Below, piece by piece: positions 22,856 through 31,445 of a DNA stretch of 64,000 bases (the stretch's first letter is position 1; every line of letters begins with the position of its first letter). The notes beneath the pieces are model-generated. The model was not told the DNA's origin. It ran no database searches and worked only from the letters and a program-made list of their open reading frames with translations. The DNA is from Prado023 sp963747335 (GTDB lineage: Bacteria; Actinomycetota; Actinomycetes; S36-B12; CAIYMF01), in contig CAVVEV010000011.1 in NCBI GenBank assembly GCA_963747335.1, forward strand, positions 82,971 to 146,970. Direction: 5' to 3'. Position numbers and translations under genes: made by a program.

Positions 22856-23791
22856 ATGCGGGTGGTGATCGTCGGGGCCGGCATGTGTGGACTCGTCGCG
22901 GCCAACGAACTCCGGGCCGCCGGCGCCGACGTCGCAGTCGTCGACAAGGGCCGCTCACCCGGTGGCCGCCTTGCCACCCGGCGCATCGGTGGGGCCACTC
23001 TGGACCACGGAGCCCAGTTCCTCACGGTGCGGACCCCGGCGTTCCAGCATCGCGTCGATGACTGGATCGAGCGGGGCCTTCTGACGGTGTGGTCGCACGG
23101 GTTCGGCGCTGCCGAGGCGCACCCCCGCTACGTCGCGCCTGCAGGGATGAATTCACTGGCTCGGGAACTGGCGATGGGCCTCGACGTCTCGTGCTCGACG
23201 ATGGCCGACGCCGTTCGTCCGAGGGGCTCGCACTGGCGGGTCGTCACCGACGACGGTTCGGTTCGCGTCGCCGACCGGGTCCTGGTGACCACTCCTCTGC
23301 CGCAGGCGTCCGGGCTGCTCGCCGAGGCAGGGATCGAGCTCGACGATCGACTGATGAGCACCGACTACGACCGCACGATCGCTCTCCTGGCCACACTTGA
23401 CCGACCGCCGCGGATCGAGGCGCCCGGCGGCGTCCAACGACCGAGCGATGACGTGAGCTTCGTCGCCGACAACGTTGCCAAGGGCGTCAGCGCCACCCCC
23501 GCGATCACGCTGCATGCGTCGGCGGCGTGGAGCGAGACGCACTGGGACCGCCACGCCGCTGACGTCCTGGCCCTGCTGGTCGACCTCGCAGGTCCCTGGC
23601 TCGGCGGCGCAGCCGTCCTCGAGGCGCACGTGAAGAAGTGGCGCTTCGCAACGCCACGTTCCTCGTGGCCCGATCCGTGCTGGGTGTCCGCCGACGGGGG
23701 CATCGTCCTCGCAGGTGACGCCTTCGACGGCCCACGCATCGAGGCTGCGCACAACTCGGGGCTCGCCGCGGCGCGCATCGTGCTGCGCTAG
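22856..23791 (+). CDS. Renalase-like NAD(P)/FAD-dependent amine oxidoreductase
   Basis: A 311-residue flavoprotein: MRVVIVGAGMCGLVAANELR (FAD-binding GxGxxG), VVDKGRSPGGRLATRR, GATLDHGAQFLTVRTPAF and the C-terminal GIVLAGDAFDGPRIEAAHNSG, the last FAD contact. The DHGAQFLT motif and the length fit the renalase-like group, which in bacteria oxidises off-pathway dihydro-nicotinamide isomers with O2. The substrate is by homology only. The ATG is coupled to the short leader frame directly upstream. Confidence 0.88.
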   Translation: MRVVIVGAGMCGLVAANELRAAGADVAVVDKGRSPGGRLATRRIGGATLDHGAQFLTVRTPAFQHRVDDWIERGLLTVWSHGFGAAEAHPRYVAPAGMNSLARELAMGLDVSCSTMADAVRPRGSHWRVVTDDGSVRVADRVLVTTPLPQASGLLAEAGIELDDRLMSTDYDRTIALLATLDRPPRIEAPGGVQRPSDDVSFVADNVAKGVSATPAITLHASAAWSETHWDRHAADVLALLVDLAGPWLGGAAVLEAHVKKWRFATPRSSWPDPCWVSADGGIVLAGDAFDGPRIEAAHNSGLAAARIVLR

Positions 23792-23830
23792 ATCGGCGGG
23801 CGCTCACGTGGTGAACGCGCAGCCTCCGCC

Positions 23831-23836
23831 TAGGGT
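23831..23836 (+). promoter_or_regulatory. Putative leaderless -10 box
   Basis: TAGGGT lies 7 nt before the ATG at 23844 of a lipoprotein gene; there is no Shine-Dalgarno at the usual distance, although TGAGG immediately before the ATG could weakly mimic one. Confidence 0.35.
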
Positions 23837-23843
23837 TGAGGCG

Positions 23844-24773
23844 ATGGGTGACAACAGGTGTCCCTCGCCCCGGGGCGGGCGCGTGACTCGTCGGCGCCCG
23901 GTCGGCGGAATGGCAGTCGCCTGGATCGCCGTGCTCGCATCGTGCGGGCCGTCCGAGGTCGGCTCGGATCGGGCAGTCGTCGGCGATCAGGGTCCAGCGG
24001 GTGTCACGGCGACTGTCGAGCTGGGTTACCCGCGCGATCTCTTCGAGCGAGGGCGGGTCAACGTCGTGCTGTCCAACGAATCCGAGGACGACCTCGTCAT
24101 CCTGTCCCGTGAGTTGGCGGTCGACGGCTTCGCCTCTGCGGGGGCCCAGCGACGCCGATCGACGCTGCCGGGAGGTGGTGTCCGGGTGGCGCTGCAGACC
24201 AGGTTCGGTGAGGCCGAGTGCGCTGATCGGCGACCCCCGACCGCATCGATGCGGATCACCTACTCGACCCGCGCTGACCCGACTCCGCGCACGGCGGCGA
24301 TTCCGATCGAGGACACCTCGGTCCTCGAGGGGATCCGGGCTCGGGTGTGCGCCGCGGAGCACGTGCGAGATGCCCTCGACATCAGGGTCGAGGGCATCGA
24401 GGTCGCCGGCGAGCGCATCGAGGCGGATCTCGTGCACACGAGGGTCGCCGGACGCAGCACCTACGAGATCACCGCGATCATCGGCACCGTGCTGATCGGG
24501 GCCGATGTGCGCGGAGCGGCCGGGGTGGGCCCCTGGGCACTGCCCGCCGACGCCACCACGCTCGTGCTGCCCCTGGAGTTCTGGGTGAACCGGTGCGATG
24601 CCCACGCGGTCTCCGAGACGACCCGCAAGTTCGGCCTCGACCTGCGGATGTCGGTCGACGGCGCCTCCGAGCAGCCGGTCCCGGTGCCGCTCGGGGGCCT
24701 CGCCAGTGCGTTCGAGATGATCCTCGAGCGCTGCCAGGCACGGATTGCGATGGAGGCCTCCAACGGGGGCTGA
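23844..24773 (+). CDS. Hypothetical lipoprotein
   Basis: A 309-residue protein of unknown function. The N-terminus is Arg-rich (TRRRPVGG), followed by a hydrophobic core and a lipobox VLASC at Cys34. The mature part has beta-rich segments (VTATVELGYPRDLFERGRVNVVLSN, THVRVAG-like repeats, WALPADATTLVLPLEFWVNRCD). It has four further cysteines. The signal region suggests the true start could be the internal GTG (VTRRRPVGG) 13 codons in, but the ATG has the better promoter spacing. Confidence 0.6.
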   Translation: MGDNRCPSPRGGRVTRRRPVGGMAVAWIAVLASCGPSEVGSDRAVVGDQGPAGVTATVELGYPRDLFERGRVNVVLSNESEDDLVILSRELAVDGFASAGAQRRRSTLPGGGVRVALQTRFGEAECADRRPPTASMRITYSTRADPTPRTAAIPIEDTSVLEGIRARVCAAEHVRDALDIRVEGIEVAGERIEADLVHTRVAGRSTYEITAIIGTVLIGADVRGAAGVGPWALPADATTLVLPLEFWVNRCDAHAVSETTRKFGLDLRMSVDGASEQPVPVPLGGLASAFEMILERCQARIAMEASNGG

Positions 24774-24886
24774 TCGAAGCGCCCCGATACGCCCGTCTGA
24801 GGTCGACGCCGACGTCAGCCGCGCCAGGCCGCCTCGATAGCCAAGCCAGCGAACGCTGATTGCCGCCCCGGTGCCGTCCGGTCGAC

Positions 24887-25858
24887 CTACGTGGCGACGG
24901 TCACCACGACCTTGCCTGCGGGTCGGCCGTCCTTCACGAGGGCCACCGCTTCGGCGGCCCGCTCCAGGGGGTACTCGGAGTCGATGACGGGTCGGATGTG
25001 ACCGGCCTCGATCAGGTCGCGCAGTTCGTTGAGGCTCGCGGTGTCCTCGTCCGCGACGAACAGGGTGATCCGCTGCTTGGAGACCAGGTTGAGCAGGACG
25101 CCGGAAGCGATGCTCCCGAGCGGTCCGAGCCGTCGGCTGCCGTCGCCGTGGGACTGGATCAGGGTCCCGCGAGGAGTGAGCACTCGCCGCAGGGCGCGCG
25201 GCGGATACGTGCCGCCCAGCTGCAGGATCAGGTCGTACAGCGCCGGACCCGAGGCGGGATCCTGCGCGGTGTAGTCGATCACGTGGTCGGCCCCGAGACT
25301 TCTGACCAGGTCGAGGCGGCTTGTGCTGCACACACCGGTGACCTGGGCTCCGGCGTGCTTGGCCAGCTCCACGGCGAACGTCCCGACGCCGCCGGAGGCG
25401 CCGATGACCAGCACGTGCTGACCCGCGGCCAGCTCGCCGTGCCGGAGGCCCTGCAGCGCGGTGATGGCCGCCAGCGGGACGGCAGCGGCCTGCGCGAACG
25501 TCAGAGTGGCGGGCTTGCGGGCCACGCGGCCCGCGGGCGCGGCGACGTACTCCGCGAACGCCCCGTCGGCGAATCCGTAGACCTCGTCCCCGACAGCCAA
25601 GCCCTGCACGTCAGCGCCCAGCTGCTCGACGACGCCGGCGAAGTCGGCGCCCACGATCCTTCTCGGTGCCCGGATCCCGCCGAGTTGCGGGCGCATGAGC
25701 GTCGGCTCCCCACAGATGAGGTGCCAGTCGTAGGGATTGGCCGAGCTGGCGTGCACGCGCACGAGTACCTGATCGGCCTCGTATGTCGGAACCTCCCGCT
25801 CGACCAGGTGGAGCACCTCACGCGGATCGCCGTAGCCGTGCTGCTCGATCGCTCTCAT
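24887..25858 (-). CDS. NADPH:quinone-oxidoreductase-like MDR enzyme
   Basis: A 323-residue zinc-independent medium-chain dehydrogenase. N-terminal catalytic fold: MRAIEQHGYGDPREVLHLVE, VRVHASSANPYDWHLICG, GADFAGVVEQLG and GDEVYGFADGAFAEYVAA. The nucleotide-binding domain has VLVIGASGGVGTFAVELAKH with the AxxGxxG motif and LGADHVIDYTAQD. There is no zinc-ligand set, so it is the quinone-oxidoreductase type that uses NADPH to reduce quinones or enones. The ATG at 25856-25858 has GAGGGG upstream and shares one base with the TGA of a 33-codon frame. Confidence 0.88.
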   Translation of the reverse strand: MRAIEQHGYGDPREVLHLVEREVPTYEADQVLVRVHASSANPYDWHLICGEPTLMRPQLGGIRAPRRIVGADFAGVVEQLGADVQGLAVGDEVYGFADGAFAEYVAAPAGRVARKPATLTFAQAAAVPLAAITALQGLRHGELAAGQHVLVIGASGGVGTFAVELAKHAGAQVTGVCSTSRLDLVRSLGADHVIDYTAQDPASGPALYDLILQLGGTYPPRALRRVLTPRGTLIQSHGDGSRRLGPLGSIASGVLLNLVSKQRITLFVADEDTASLNELRDLIEAGHIRPVIDSEYPLERAAEAVALVKDGRPAGKVVVTVAT

Positions 25859-25959
25859 CACGTTCCCCTCTGGACGTCCCACCCGGCAGACACCGGCTGC
25901 GGGCCGGCGCACGCGGTCGCGAACGTGTCGACGACCTGGTCCACGAGGTCGCGATCCAT
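25858..25959 (-). CDS. Possible small ORF coupled to the MDR enzyme
   Basis: A 33-codon frame (MDRDLVDQVVDTFATACAGPQ, then about a dozen more residues) with almost every third position G or C, as in real genes here. Its TGA overlaps the ATG of the oxidoreductase (TGATG), suggesting translational coupling. It has no known motif; it may be a remnant of a longer upstream gene or a leader peptide. Confidence 0.3.
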   Translation of the reverse strand: MDRDLVDQVVDTFATACAGPQPVSAGWDVQRGT

Positions 25960-26169
25960 AGGGGGCGCCTCGCGTTCGCCGCAGACCGATGAGATGGGCA
26001 GGGTGGCAGGCCGACGGCGCATGCGTCAACGCGAGCCAGTGTGTCCGCGTCGTGACGGCATTGGGCTGGCGCCGCCCCTCGGAGCCCGTGGAGATGGGAC
26101 TGCATGGTTGACGGTGCGCGGCGACCGGTTCGACTGGCGCCTGCCGTGGGATGCGGTAGACACAGGGGG
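25960..26169. other. Intergenic region between divergent genes
   Basis: Together with the small ORF this makes 311 bp between the MDR enzyme and the lipoprotein hydrolase. I see no clear promoter, palindrome or terminator. Confidence 0.3.
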
Positions 26170-27318
26170 GTGACACTTCTATGGAGGTCGGCGACCTCTC
26201 GGCTCGCTGTTGCGACATTGTGCGCCGCGCTGGTCCTTGTGGGCTGCTCCGACGAGGGCACCGATGCCAGGGAGACATCCTCGCCATCGCCACAGGCGAC
26301 CGCGACGCCGCTGACGCCGGCGCCGGCGCCGTCCGGCACCGCCCCGCCCGGTTCCGTGAGCGCGGGCACCCCGCCCGGTTCCCCGAGCGGGTCGGCCCCG
26401 AGCGGGTCGGCCCCGAGCGCCGCGGCTGCGATGCCGGCAGGCCCGCCCCCGACCAGTGGGCCGGTCCGGCTGGAGCGCTGGTTCGACCGGGAGCTGTCGG
26501 GCGGGAGGCTGCGGCTCGGTGCGGAGCGCGAGCGCACCGCCGACTACCGCTCGTACGACGTGACCTACCGCAGCGAGGACCTGCGCATCTCCGGAGTCAT
26601 CAACGTGCCCACCGGGCGCGGACCGTTCCCGGCCGTTGTGCTGGCGCATGGCTACATCGATCCGGAGGTCTATGTACGAGGGCAGGGCATGCCTCGCGAA
26701 CGGCGCTACCTGGCCTCCGCCGGCTACATCGCCCTGCACGTCGACTACCGCAACCACGCCGAGTCCGACGACGATCCGGCGTTGGCGCGCACGGCCCGGT
26801 TGGGCTACTCGGTCGATGTGCTGAACGCCGTGAACGCGTTGCGCAGGACCAGCGAGGTTCCGGTCGACGACGACCGGATCGCCCTGATGGGACGTTCGAT
26901 GGGCGGCGGGGTCGTCTACAAGGCCCTCGAGATGGCGCCGGGCCTCGTGGACGCGGGGGTTGTCTTCGCGGCCGTCTCCTCGGATGAGGCCGACAACTAC
27001 GAGCAGTTCGCCGGCCCTTCCCCGTACTGGGACTACGTCGAGGACCGGTGGGGCAGCCCGGACGACAACCCCGACCACTGGGATGCGATCTCGGCCGACA
27101 ACCACTTCGACAGGGTCAGTGAGCCGGTGCTGATGCATCACGGGACCGCCGACACCACCTGCCCGCCCCGCTGGGCCCGGCACACCGCCCGGGAGATGGA
27201 AAGTGCCGACGTCGACGTCACCGTGGAGTGGTACGAGGGCGAGGGCCATACCTTCGAGGCCGCCTTCGACAGGTCGATGAAGCGCACGGTGGCCTTCCTC
27301 GAACGCCATCTCCAGTGA
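26170..27318 (+). CDS. Lipoprotein alpha/beta hydrolase (S9/acetyl-xylan-esterase-like)
   Basis: A 382-residue surface hydrolase: signal peptide with lipobox LVLVGC (Cys26), a Pro/Ser/Ala/Gly-rich linker to about residue 95, then an alpha/beta-hydrolase domain with VVLAHGYIDPE, nucleophile Ser243 in GRSMGGG, the acid in HHGTADTTCPP and the histidine in EGEGHTFEA. The pattern is of the S9 prolyl-oligopeptidase-like esterase group. The GTG at 26170 gives a clean signal peptide, but its ribosome-binding site (a run of G) is directly adjacent, so the start is uncertain. It is a second surface esterase besides the one at 1920-3020; the two are not close homologues. Confidence 0.82.
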   Translation: MTLLWRSATSRLAVATLCAALVLVGCSDEGTDARETSSPSPQATATPLTPAPAPSGTAPPGSVSAGTPPGSPSGSAPSGSAPSAAAAMPAGPPPTSGPVRLERWFDRELSGGRLRLGAERERTADYRSYDVTYRSEDLRISGVINVPTGRGPFPAVVLAHGYIDPEVYVRGQGMPRERRYLASAGYIALHVDYRNHAESDDDPALARTARLGYSVDVLNAVNALRRTSEVPVDDDRIALMGRSMGGGVVYKALEMAPGLVDAGVVFAAVSSDEADNYEQFAGPSPYWDYVEDRWGSPDDNPDHWDAISADNHFDRVSEPVLMHHGTADTTCPPRWARHTAREMESADVDVTVEWYEGEGHTFEAAFDRSMKRTVAFLERHLQ

Positions 27319-27437
27319 CCTGGAGGTGCGCTGGCAGCCGGGCCAGGGATTGCCCCGATCCGCGTCGCCCGCATCGTCCGCGTCCGGTTCACGGTGGTCT
27401 CGGTAGGCCGCCAACTCGCGGGCAGTTGTCTGAGTCA

Positions 27438-27467
27438 TTGACAGGTCGGCTCACAGCTCGCTAGCTT
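27438..27467 (+). promoter_or_regulatory. Putative sigma-70-type promoter
   Basis: TTGACA (27438-27443), an 18-nt spacer and TAGCTT (27462-27467) lie about 70 bp before the SRPBCC gene at 27539. Confidence 0.4.
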
Positions 27468-27538
27468 CGCCAGCGGAGCATCATCGGGTCAGCGGCTCTC
27501 GCTGGCCGGGGGTCGGGGCCGATCCCGAGGAGCCACCC

Positions 27539-27976
27539 ATGCCGGTCGTCGAGGAAAGCATCGTCATCAACAAGCCGCGAGCCGACGTCTTTGCCTTTGT
27601 CGCAGATTCCGCGCATCTGCTGGACTGGTCATCGAACATCATCGAGTACGAGGCCACACCCCCCGGACCCGTGCAGTCGGACACCACCACCAAGGGCGTC
27701 ACCCGGGTGGCGGGCCGCAACGTCGAATGGACCGCCAAGGTGACCGACCTCGAGGATGGTGTGATGTTCGGCTACGAGAGCGTGGAGTCGCCGATGGCGT
27801 TCACCTACACGTACAGCTTCGAGGACGTCGCCGATGGCACCCGCGTGATCTTCCACCAGGACGTCCCGACCATCGGCGGGTTCTTCGGCAAGCTCGCCGA
27901 CCCGATCGTCACCCGCATGTACTCCCGCAGCGTGTCGACGAACCTGGCCAACCTCAAGGAGTTGCTCGAAGCCTGA
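27539..27976 (+). CDS. SRPBCC-family protein
   Basis: A 145-residue START-like ligand-binding protein: VEESIVINKPRADVFAFVAD, HLLDWSSNIIEYE, VEWTAKVTDLEDGVMFGYES, TYTYSFEDVADGTRVIFHQD and a long C-terminal helix (SRSVSTNLANLKELLEA). AGGAG precedes the ATG at good spacing. The ligand is unknown. It lies upstream of the CsbD gene on the same strand, with about 155 bp between. Confidence 0.82.
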   Translation: MPVVEESIVINKPRADVFAFVADSAHLLDWSSNIIEYEATPPGPVQSDTTTKGVTRVAGRNVEWTAKVTDLEDGVMFGYESVESPMAFTYTYSFEDVADGTRVIFHQDVPTIGGFFGKLADPIVTRMYSRSVSTNLANLKELLEA

Positions 27977-28132
27977 TGGCTGGCCCCGGACGGGGCGCCG
28001 CTGATGCTGTACCGGCCCAGGGCCCCCTCCCCACGCCGGCGTGGTCGGCCGCCCTCGGGAACTGTGGGACAGTGGAAGGAGGGATCACGCCCTTCGGGTG
28101 GGGCCCTGAGGCAACAGGAAGGTCGGTGCGCC

Positions 28133-28390
28133 ATGGGCGCACAATCAGATCAGGCAAAGGGCCACGCCAAGGAAGCTGCGGGCCTGCTCACGGGTGACGA
28201 GGATCTGCAGGCGGAGGGCAGGGCCGAACGGGTGGCCGGCGAGGCCCAGGAGCGGACCGACAAGGTCAAGGACAAGGTCGAGGACAGCCTGGACACGGTC
28301 CAGGAGAACACTGAGAGTGGACTGAACAAGGTCCAGGACAAGGTCAACGAGGTGCTGGACAAGGCCAAGAAGGCAGTCCACCGCTCGTAG
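28133..28390 (+). CDS. CsbD-family stress protein
   Basis: An 85-residue highly charged helical protein: SDQAKGHAKEAAGLLTGDED, LQAEGRAERVAGEAQE, then Lys/Asp/Val heptads (KVKDKVEDSLDTVQEN, KVQDKVNEVLDKAKKAVH). The KGxxKExxGxxTGD pattern is that of CsbD, a general-stress protein under sigma-B-type control in other bacteria. AGGAAGG lies upstream of the ATG. A strong terminator follows. Confidence 0.85.
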   Translation: MGAQSDQAKGHAKEAAGLLTGDEDLQAEGRAERVAGEAQERTDKVKDKVEDSLDTVQENTESGLNKVQDKVNEVLDKAKKAVHRS

Positions 28391-28399
28391 TCGAATCCA

Positions 28400-28428
28400 C
28401 CGTGGAGCTCCTCTCCCGAGCTCCACGG
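28400..28428 (+). terminator. Hairpin terminator after CsbD gene
   Basis: A perfect 11-bp stem, CCGTGGAGCTC (28400-28410) with GAGCTCCACGG (28418-28428), and a 7-nt loop. It lies 10 bp after the stop; no strong T-run follows, as is usual in high-GC organisms. Confidence 0.8.
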
Positions 28429-28570
28429 TCTTGGGCGTCGAACGACTGTTGGTATCAGGACACCCGGCGTAGCGTGGGAATGACCGGGGCCCGCGAACAG
28501 CCCGCGTCCGCGTCGCCTCCCGCACAGGAACGGCAACCGGCCGGCGACGGCCGAGAGGACCAGAGGCGAC

Positions 28571-29059
28571 ATGAATCCCTCGAACAGCGCATCGCGCGAC
28601 TACACACTCGACCCGTCCCAGGACGACGGCGTCCGCCCAGTGAGCACCGAGTCGGATCCCGTGTCAGCCGATGTCACGGGCACGGGACCGAACGAGGTGA
28701 CCCCCGCGCCGGAGGCGGAGGCGGCTGCCACGAGTTCGCCCGCGCCCGCCACTCCAGCGTCGCGTCTTCCGTCGGACGGCGCCTCGTCAGCGGATCGGGC
28801 GCCTCGCCTGACGCGCGCCAGTGCTGCGTGGGCGGCCATCATCGGCGCGCTCCTGCTGTCGGTGGTGCTCATCGTCTTCGTCCTTCAGAACCCGACCACG
28901 GTCGTCATCAAGTTCCTCGGGTGGTCCGGCTCCCTGGCGGTGGGGATGGCGATGCTGATCGCCGCCGTCACCGGAGGGCTCCTGGTCGCCACGATCGGCG
29001 TCGCCAGGCTGACCCAGCTCCGGGTGCGGGAGCACCGCACGAGGGCCGCGAGTCGCTGA
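28571..29059 (+). CDS. LapA/DUF1049 membrane protein
   Basis: A 162-residue protein. The first 80 residues are acidic and low-complexity (Ser/Thr/Pro/Ala/Glu). Two transmembrane helices follow (about 86-108 and 120-145), with the LapA/DUF1049 signature FVLQNPTTVVIKFLGWSGSL between them and a basic end (RVREHRTRAASR). LapA-like proteins are thought to help assemble envelope lipids or polysaccharide. It is convergent with the photolyase gene, 30 bp away. Confidence 0.85.
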   Translation: MNPSNSASRDYTLDPSQDDGVRPVSTESDPVSADVTGTGPNEVTPAPEAEAAATSSPAPATPASRLPSDGASSADRAPRLTRASAAWAAIIGALLLSVVLIVFVLQNPTTVVIKFLGWSGSLAVGMAMLIAAVTGGLLVATIGVARLTQLRVREHRTRAASR

Positions 29060-29089
29060 CCCGAGGGCGGTCGGGCTCACGCCCGGTCC

Positions 29090-30642
29090 TCAGCCGTGCT
29101 CGGCGCGGACCTCGTCGGCGTGGGCCCGGATGGCCGCCCGCTCGTCGGTGGGCAGTGCCCGTGCGTTGCGGATCTGCAGGGCCATCCGGGGGTTGCCAGC
29201 CAGAGTCTCGTCATGCCGGATCAGGAAGTCCCAGTAGAGGGTCGTGAACGGGCACGCCGTCGGACCGATGCGCTGCGCGGGGTCGAACGGGCAGGCCCGG
29301 CACGCGTTGGACATGCGCGCGATGTACTTGCCGGTCGCCACATAGGGCTTGGAGGCCATCACCCCGCCGTCGGCGTACTGCGACATCCCCAGCACGTTGG
29401 GCAGCTCCACCCATTCGACGGCATCGACATAGACCGCGAGGTACCACTCGTGCACCGCACGCGGGTCGACGCCGAGCAGCTGTGCGAACAGCCCTGTCAC
29501 CATCAGCCGCTGGATGTGGTGGGCGTAGCCGAGCCGGAGTGTCTGGCCGATGGCGTCGCGCAGGCATGCCATCGAGGTGTCCCCGGTCCAGTACCACTCG
29601 GGGAGCGGCCCTTCGGCGTCGAGCGCGTTGAGCCCGGCGTACGCGGGCATCCGGGTCCAGTAGATCCCGCGCACGTACTCCCGCCACCCCAGCACCTGGC
29701 GGATGAGACCCTCGACGGCGGCCAGGGGTGCCCGGCCCGCGCGCCACGCGGTCTCCGCGACGGAGATCACCTCGCGCGGGTCGAGCAGCTTGAGGTTCAG
29801 GGCGACCGAGATCCGGGAGTGGAACAGCCACGGCTCGCCGACCCACATCGCGTCCTGGTAGCGGCCGAACAGGGCCAACCGGTTCTCGATGAAGTCCGTC
29901 AACGCGGCGCGCGCCTGCTCCGGGGTGACCGGCCACCCGAAGTCCTCGACGGTGCCCGGATGCGTTGCGAACCGGGTTCGCACGAGATCGAGCACCTCGG
30001 CGGTCACCTTGTCCGGCGGGAACAGGCGCGGCTCGGGGATCATGCCGGGGCCTGCGGCGGGGAACGCCGACCGGTTGTCGGAGTCGAAGTTCCAGCTGCC
30101 TCCGGCCGGCTCCTGACCGTCCATGAGGACCCCGTGCCGGCGGCGCATCATCCGGTAGAAGTGCTCCATGCGCAGCTGCTTGCGTCCCGCCGCGTGGGCG
30201 GCGAACTCCTCGATCGTGCACAGGTGGTGCCGGTCGGTGCGAATCTCCAGTGGGATGCGGATACGACGGGCCGCCGCCTGGATCGCCAGGAGCACGCGGT
30301 GATCGCCCGGCTCCAGCATGACCAGTCGCTCGGGCCGATGCCCGGCCACGTCGAGGGCCAGTGCCTCGGCCAGGGTGCTCGGCTCGGGCGGGTCGGAGCT
30401 CGCCTGGGGGAAGCGTGCGCCAGCTCCCGGTACAGCACCGTCCGCCCGGAGGCCCGCATGTCGTCACGGAAGTGCCGCATGCCCGCGAGGAAGACCGCGA
30501 TGCGCTGCTTGGCCGACCAGACATGCGTGGACTCCTCGGCGACCTCGGCCATCCAGATCGCGTCCCGCCCGGGGTCGAAGCCGTCGAGGGCGGCCGACTG
30601 CCGGTCCAGCTGGTCACCCAGGACGATCACGAGCGTGCGCAC
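29090..30642 (-). CDS. Iron-sulfur photolyase/cryptochrome (FeS-BCP, PhrB-like), frameshifted
   Basis: About 517 codons when read through one shift. The N-terminus (GTG 30640-30642) reads VRTLVIVLGDQLDRQSAALD, the start of the FeS-BCP class. At a run of five G on the plus strand (30406-30410) one base appears missing; the frame then continues LAEALALDVAGHRPERLV and LEPGDHRVLL. The catalytic part has WNFDSDNRSAFP, WVGEPWLFHSRISVALNLKLL, GWREYVRGIYW and the four cluster cysteines: one in SMACLRDAIG and three in NACRACPFDPAQR and GPTACPFTTLYWDFL. It repairs UV-induced (6-4) photoproducts or senses blue light. It is divergent from a hydrolase gene. Confidence 0.9.
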
Positions 30643-30731
30643 CCGTGCATTGTGGAGCCACGCGCCGCAGGGTGCAGGCTCGGGAGCCGTCGCGGACGCC
30701 CAGGGTGACCGCAGTGAGGGGAGACTGTCCC

Positions 30732-31418
30732 ATGACCATCCACCGGACTGTGTCCCTCCCCAGTGCTGAGCGCGTCCTGGCGGGGACGCTCGTGTCTGCG
30801 GAGCCACCCAGCGGGGCGGCCGTCCTGTTCGTCCACGGGCTGGGCAGCAGCCGGGCGACGAACGTGGAGCGGGCCGAGGCCGTCACCCGCCACCGTTCGG
30901 CGACCTGCCTGGCGGTCGACCTCGGTGGTCATGGGGACAGCACCGGCAGGCTCACGCAGATGACGCCGCGGCAGAACCTCGCCGACGTCGTCGCCTCCTA
31001 CGACATTCTCGCGTCAGTTCCTGGCGTTGATCCCGACCGGATCGGGGTGTGCGCGGCCAGCTACGGGGCGTACCTCTCGGTCCTGCTCAGTGCGTCCCGT
31101 CCGGTGAACCGGATGCTCCTGCGCGCGCCGGCCCTGTACGCGGACGACTGCTTCGATCGCGGGCTCGGCCGGCGAAGGCAGGGCGACACGACTTCGGCGC
31201 CGACGCCATTGGCCCACCTCGGGCTGTTCCGGGGCACGGTCACGATCGTCGAGTCCGGGCATGACGAGGTGATCGGCCACGACACCATCGAGGCCTACCT
31301 CGCCGCACGTCCCAGCGCCGCGCACGTGATCCAGCCGGAGGCGAAGCACGCCCTGACCGACCCAGCGTCGCGGGAGGCCTTCCAGCGGATCGTCGTGGAC
31401 TTCTTCGACACCCTGTGA
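30732..31418 (+). CDS. Alpha/beta hydrolase (dienelactone-hydrolase-like)
   Basis: A 228-residue cytoplasmic hydrolase: VLFVHGLGSSRATN (oxyanion loop), AVDLGGHGDSTG, nucleophile elbow CAASYGAYLS, acid in ESGHDEVIGH, and the histidine in PEAKHALTDP. Ala replaces the first Gly of the GxSxG elbow, which is common in this group. The ATG is at 30732. It is probably an esterase with a small-molecule substrate. Confidence 0.78.
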   Translation: MTIHRTVSLPSAERVLAGTLVSAEPPSGAAVLFVHGLGSSRATNVERAEAVTRHRSATCLAVDLGGHGDSTGRLTQMTPRQNLADVVASYDILASVPGVDPDRIGVCAASYGAYLSVLLSASRPVNRMLLRAPALYADDCFDRGLGRRRQGDTTSAPTPLAHLGLFRGTVTIVESGHDEVIGHDTIEAYLAARPSAAHVIQPEAKHALTDPASREAFQRIVVDFFDTL

Positions 31419-31445
31419 CCCCACTGCTGGTTGGGCGACCGCCGC

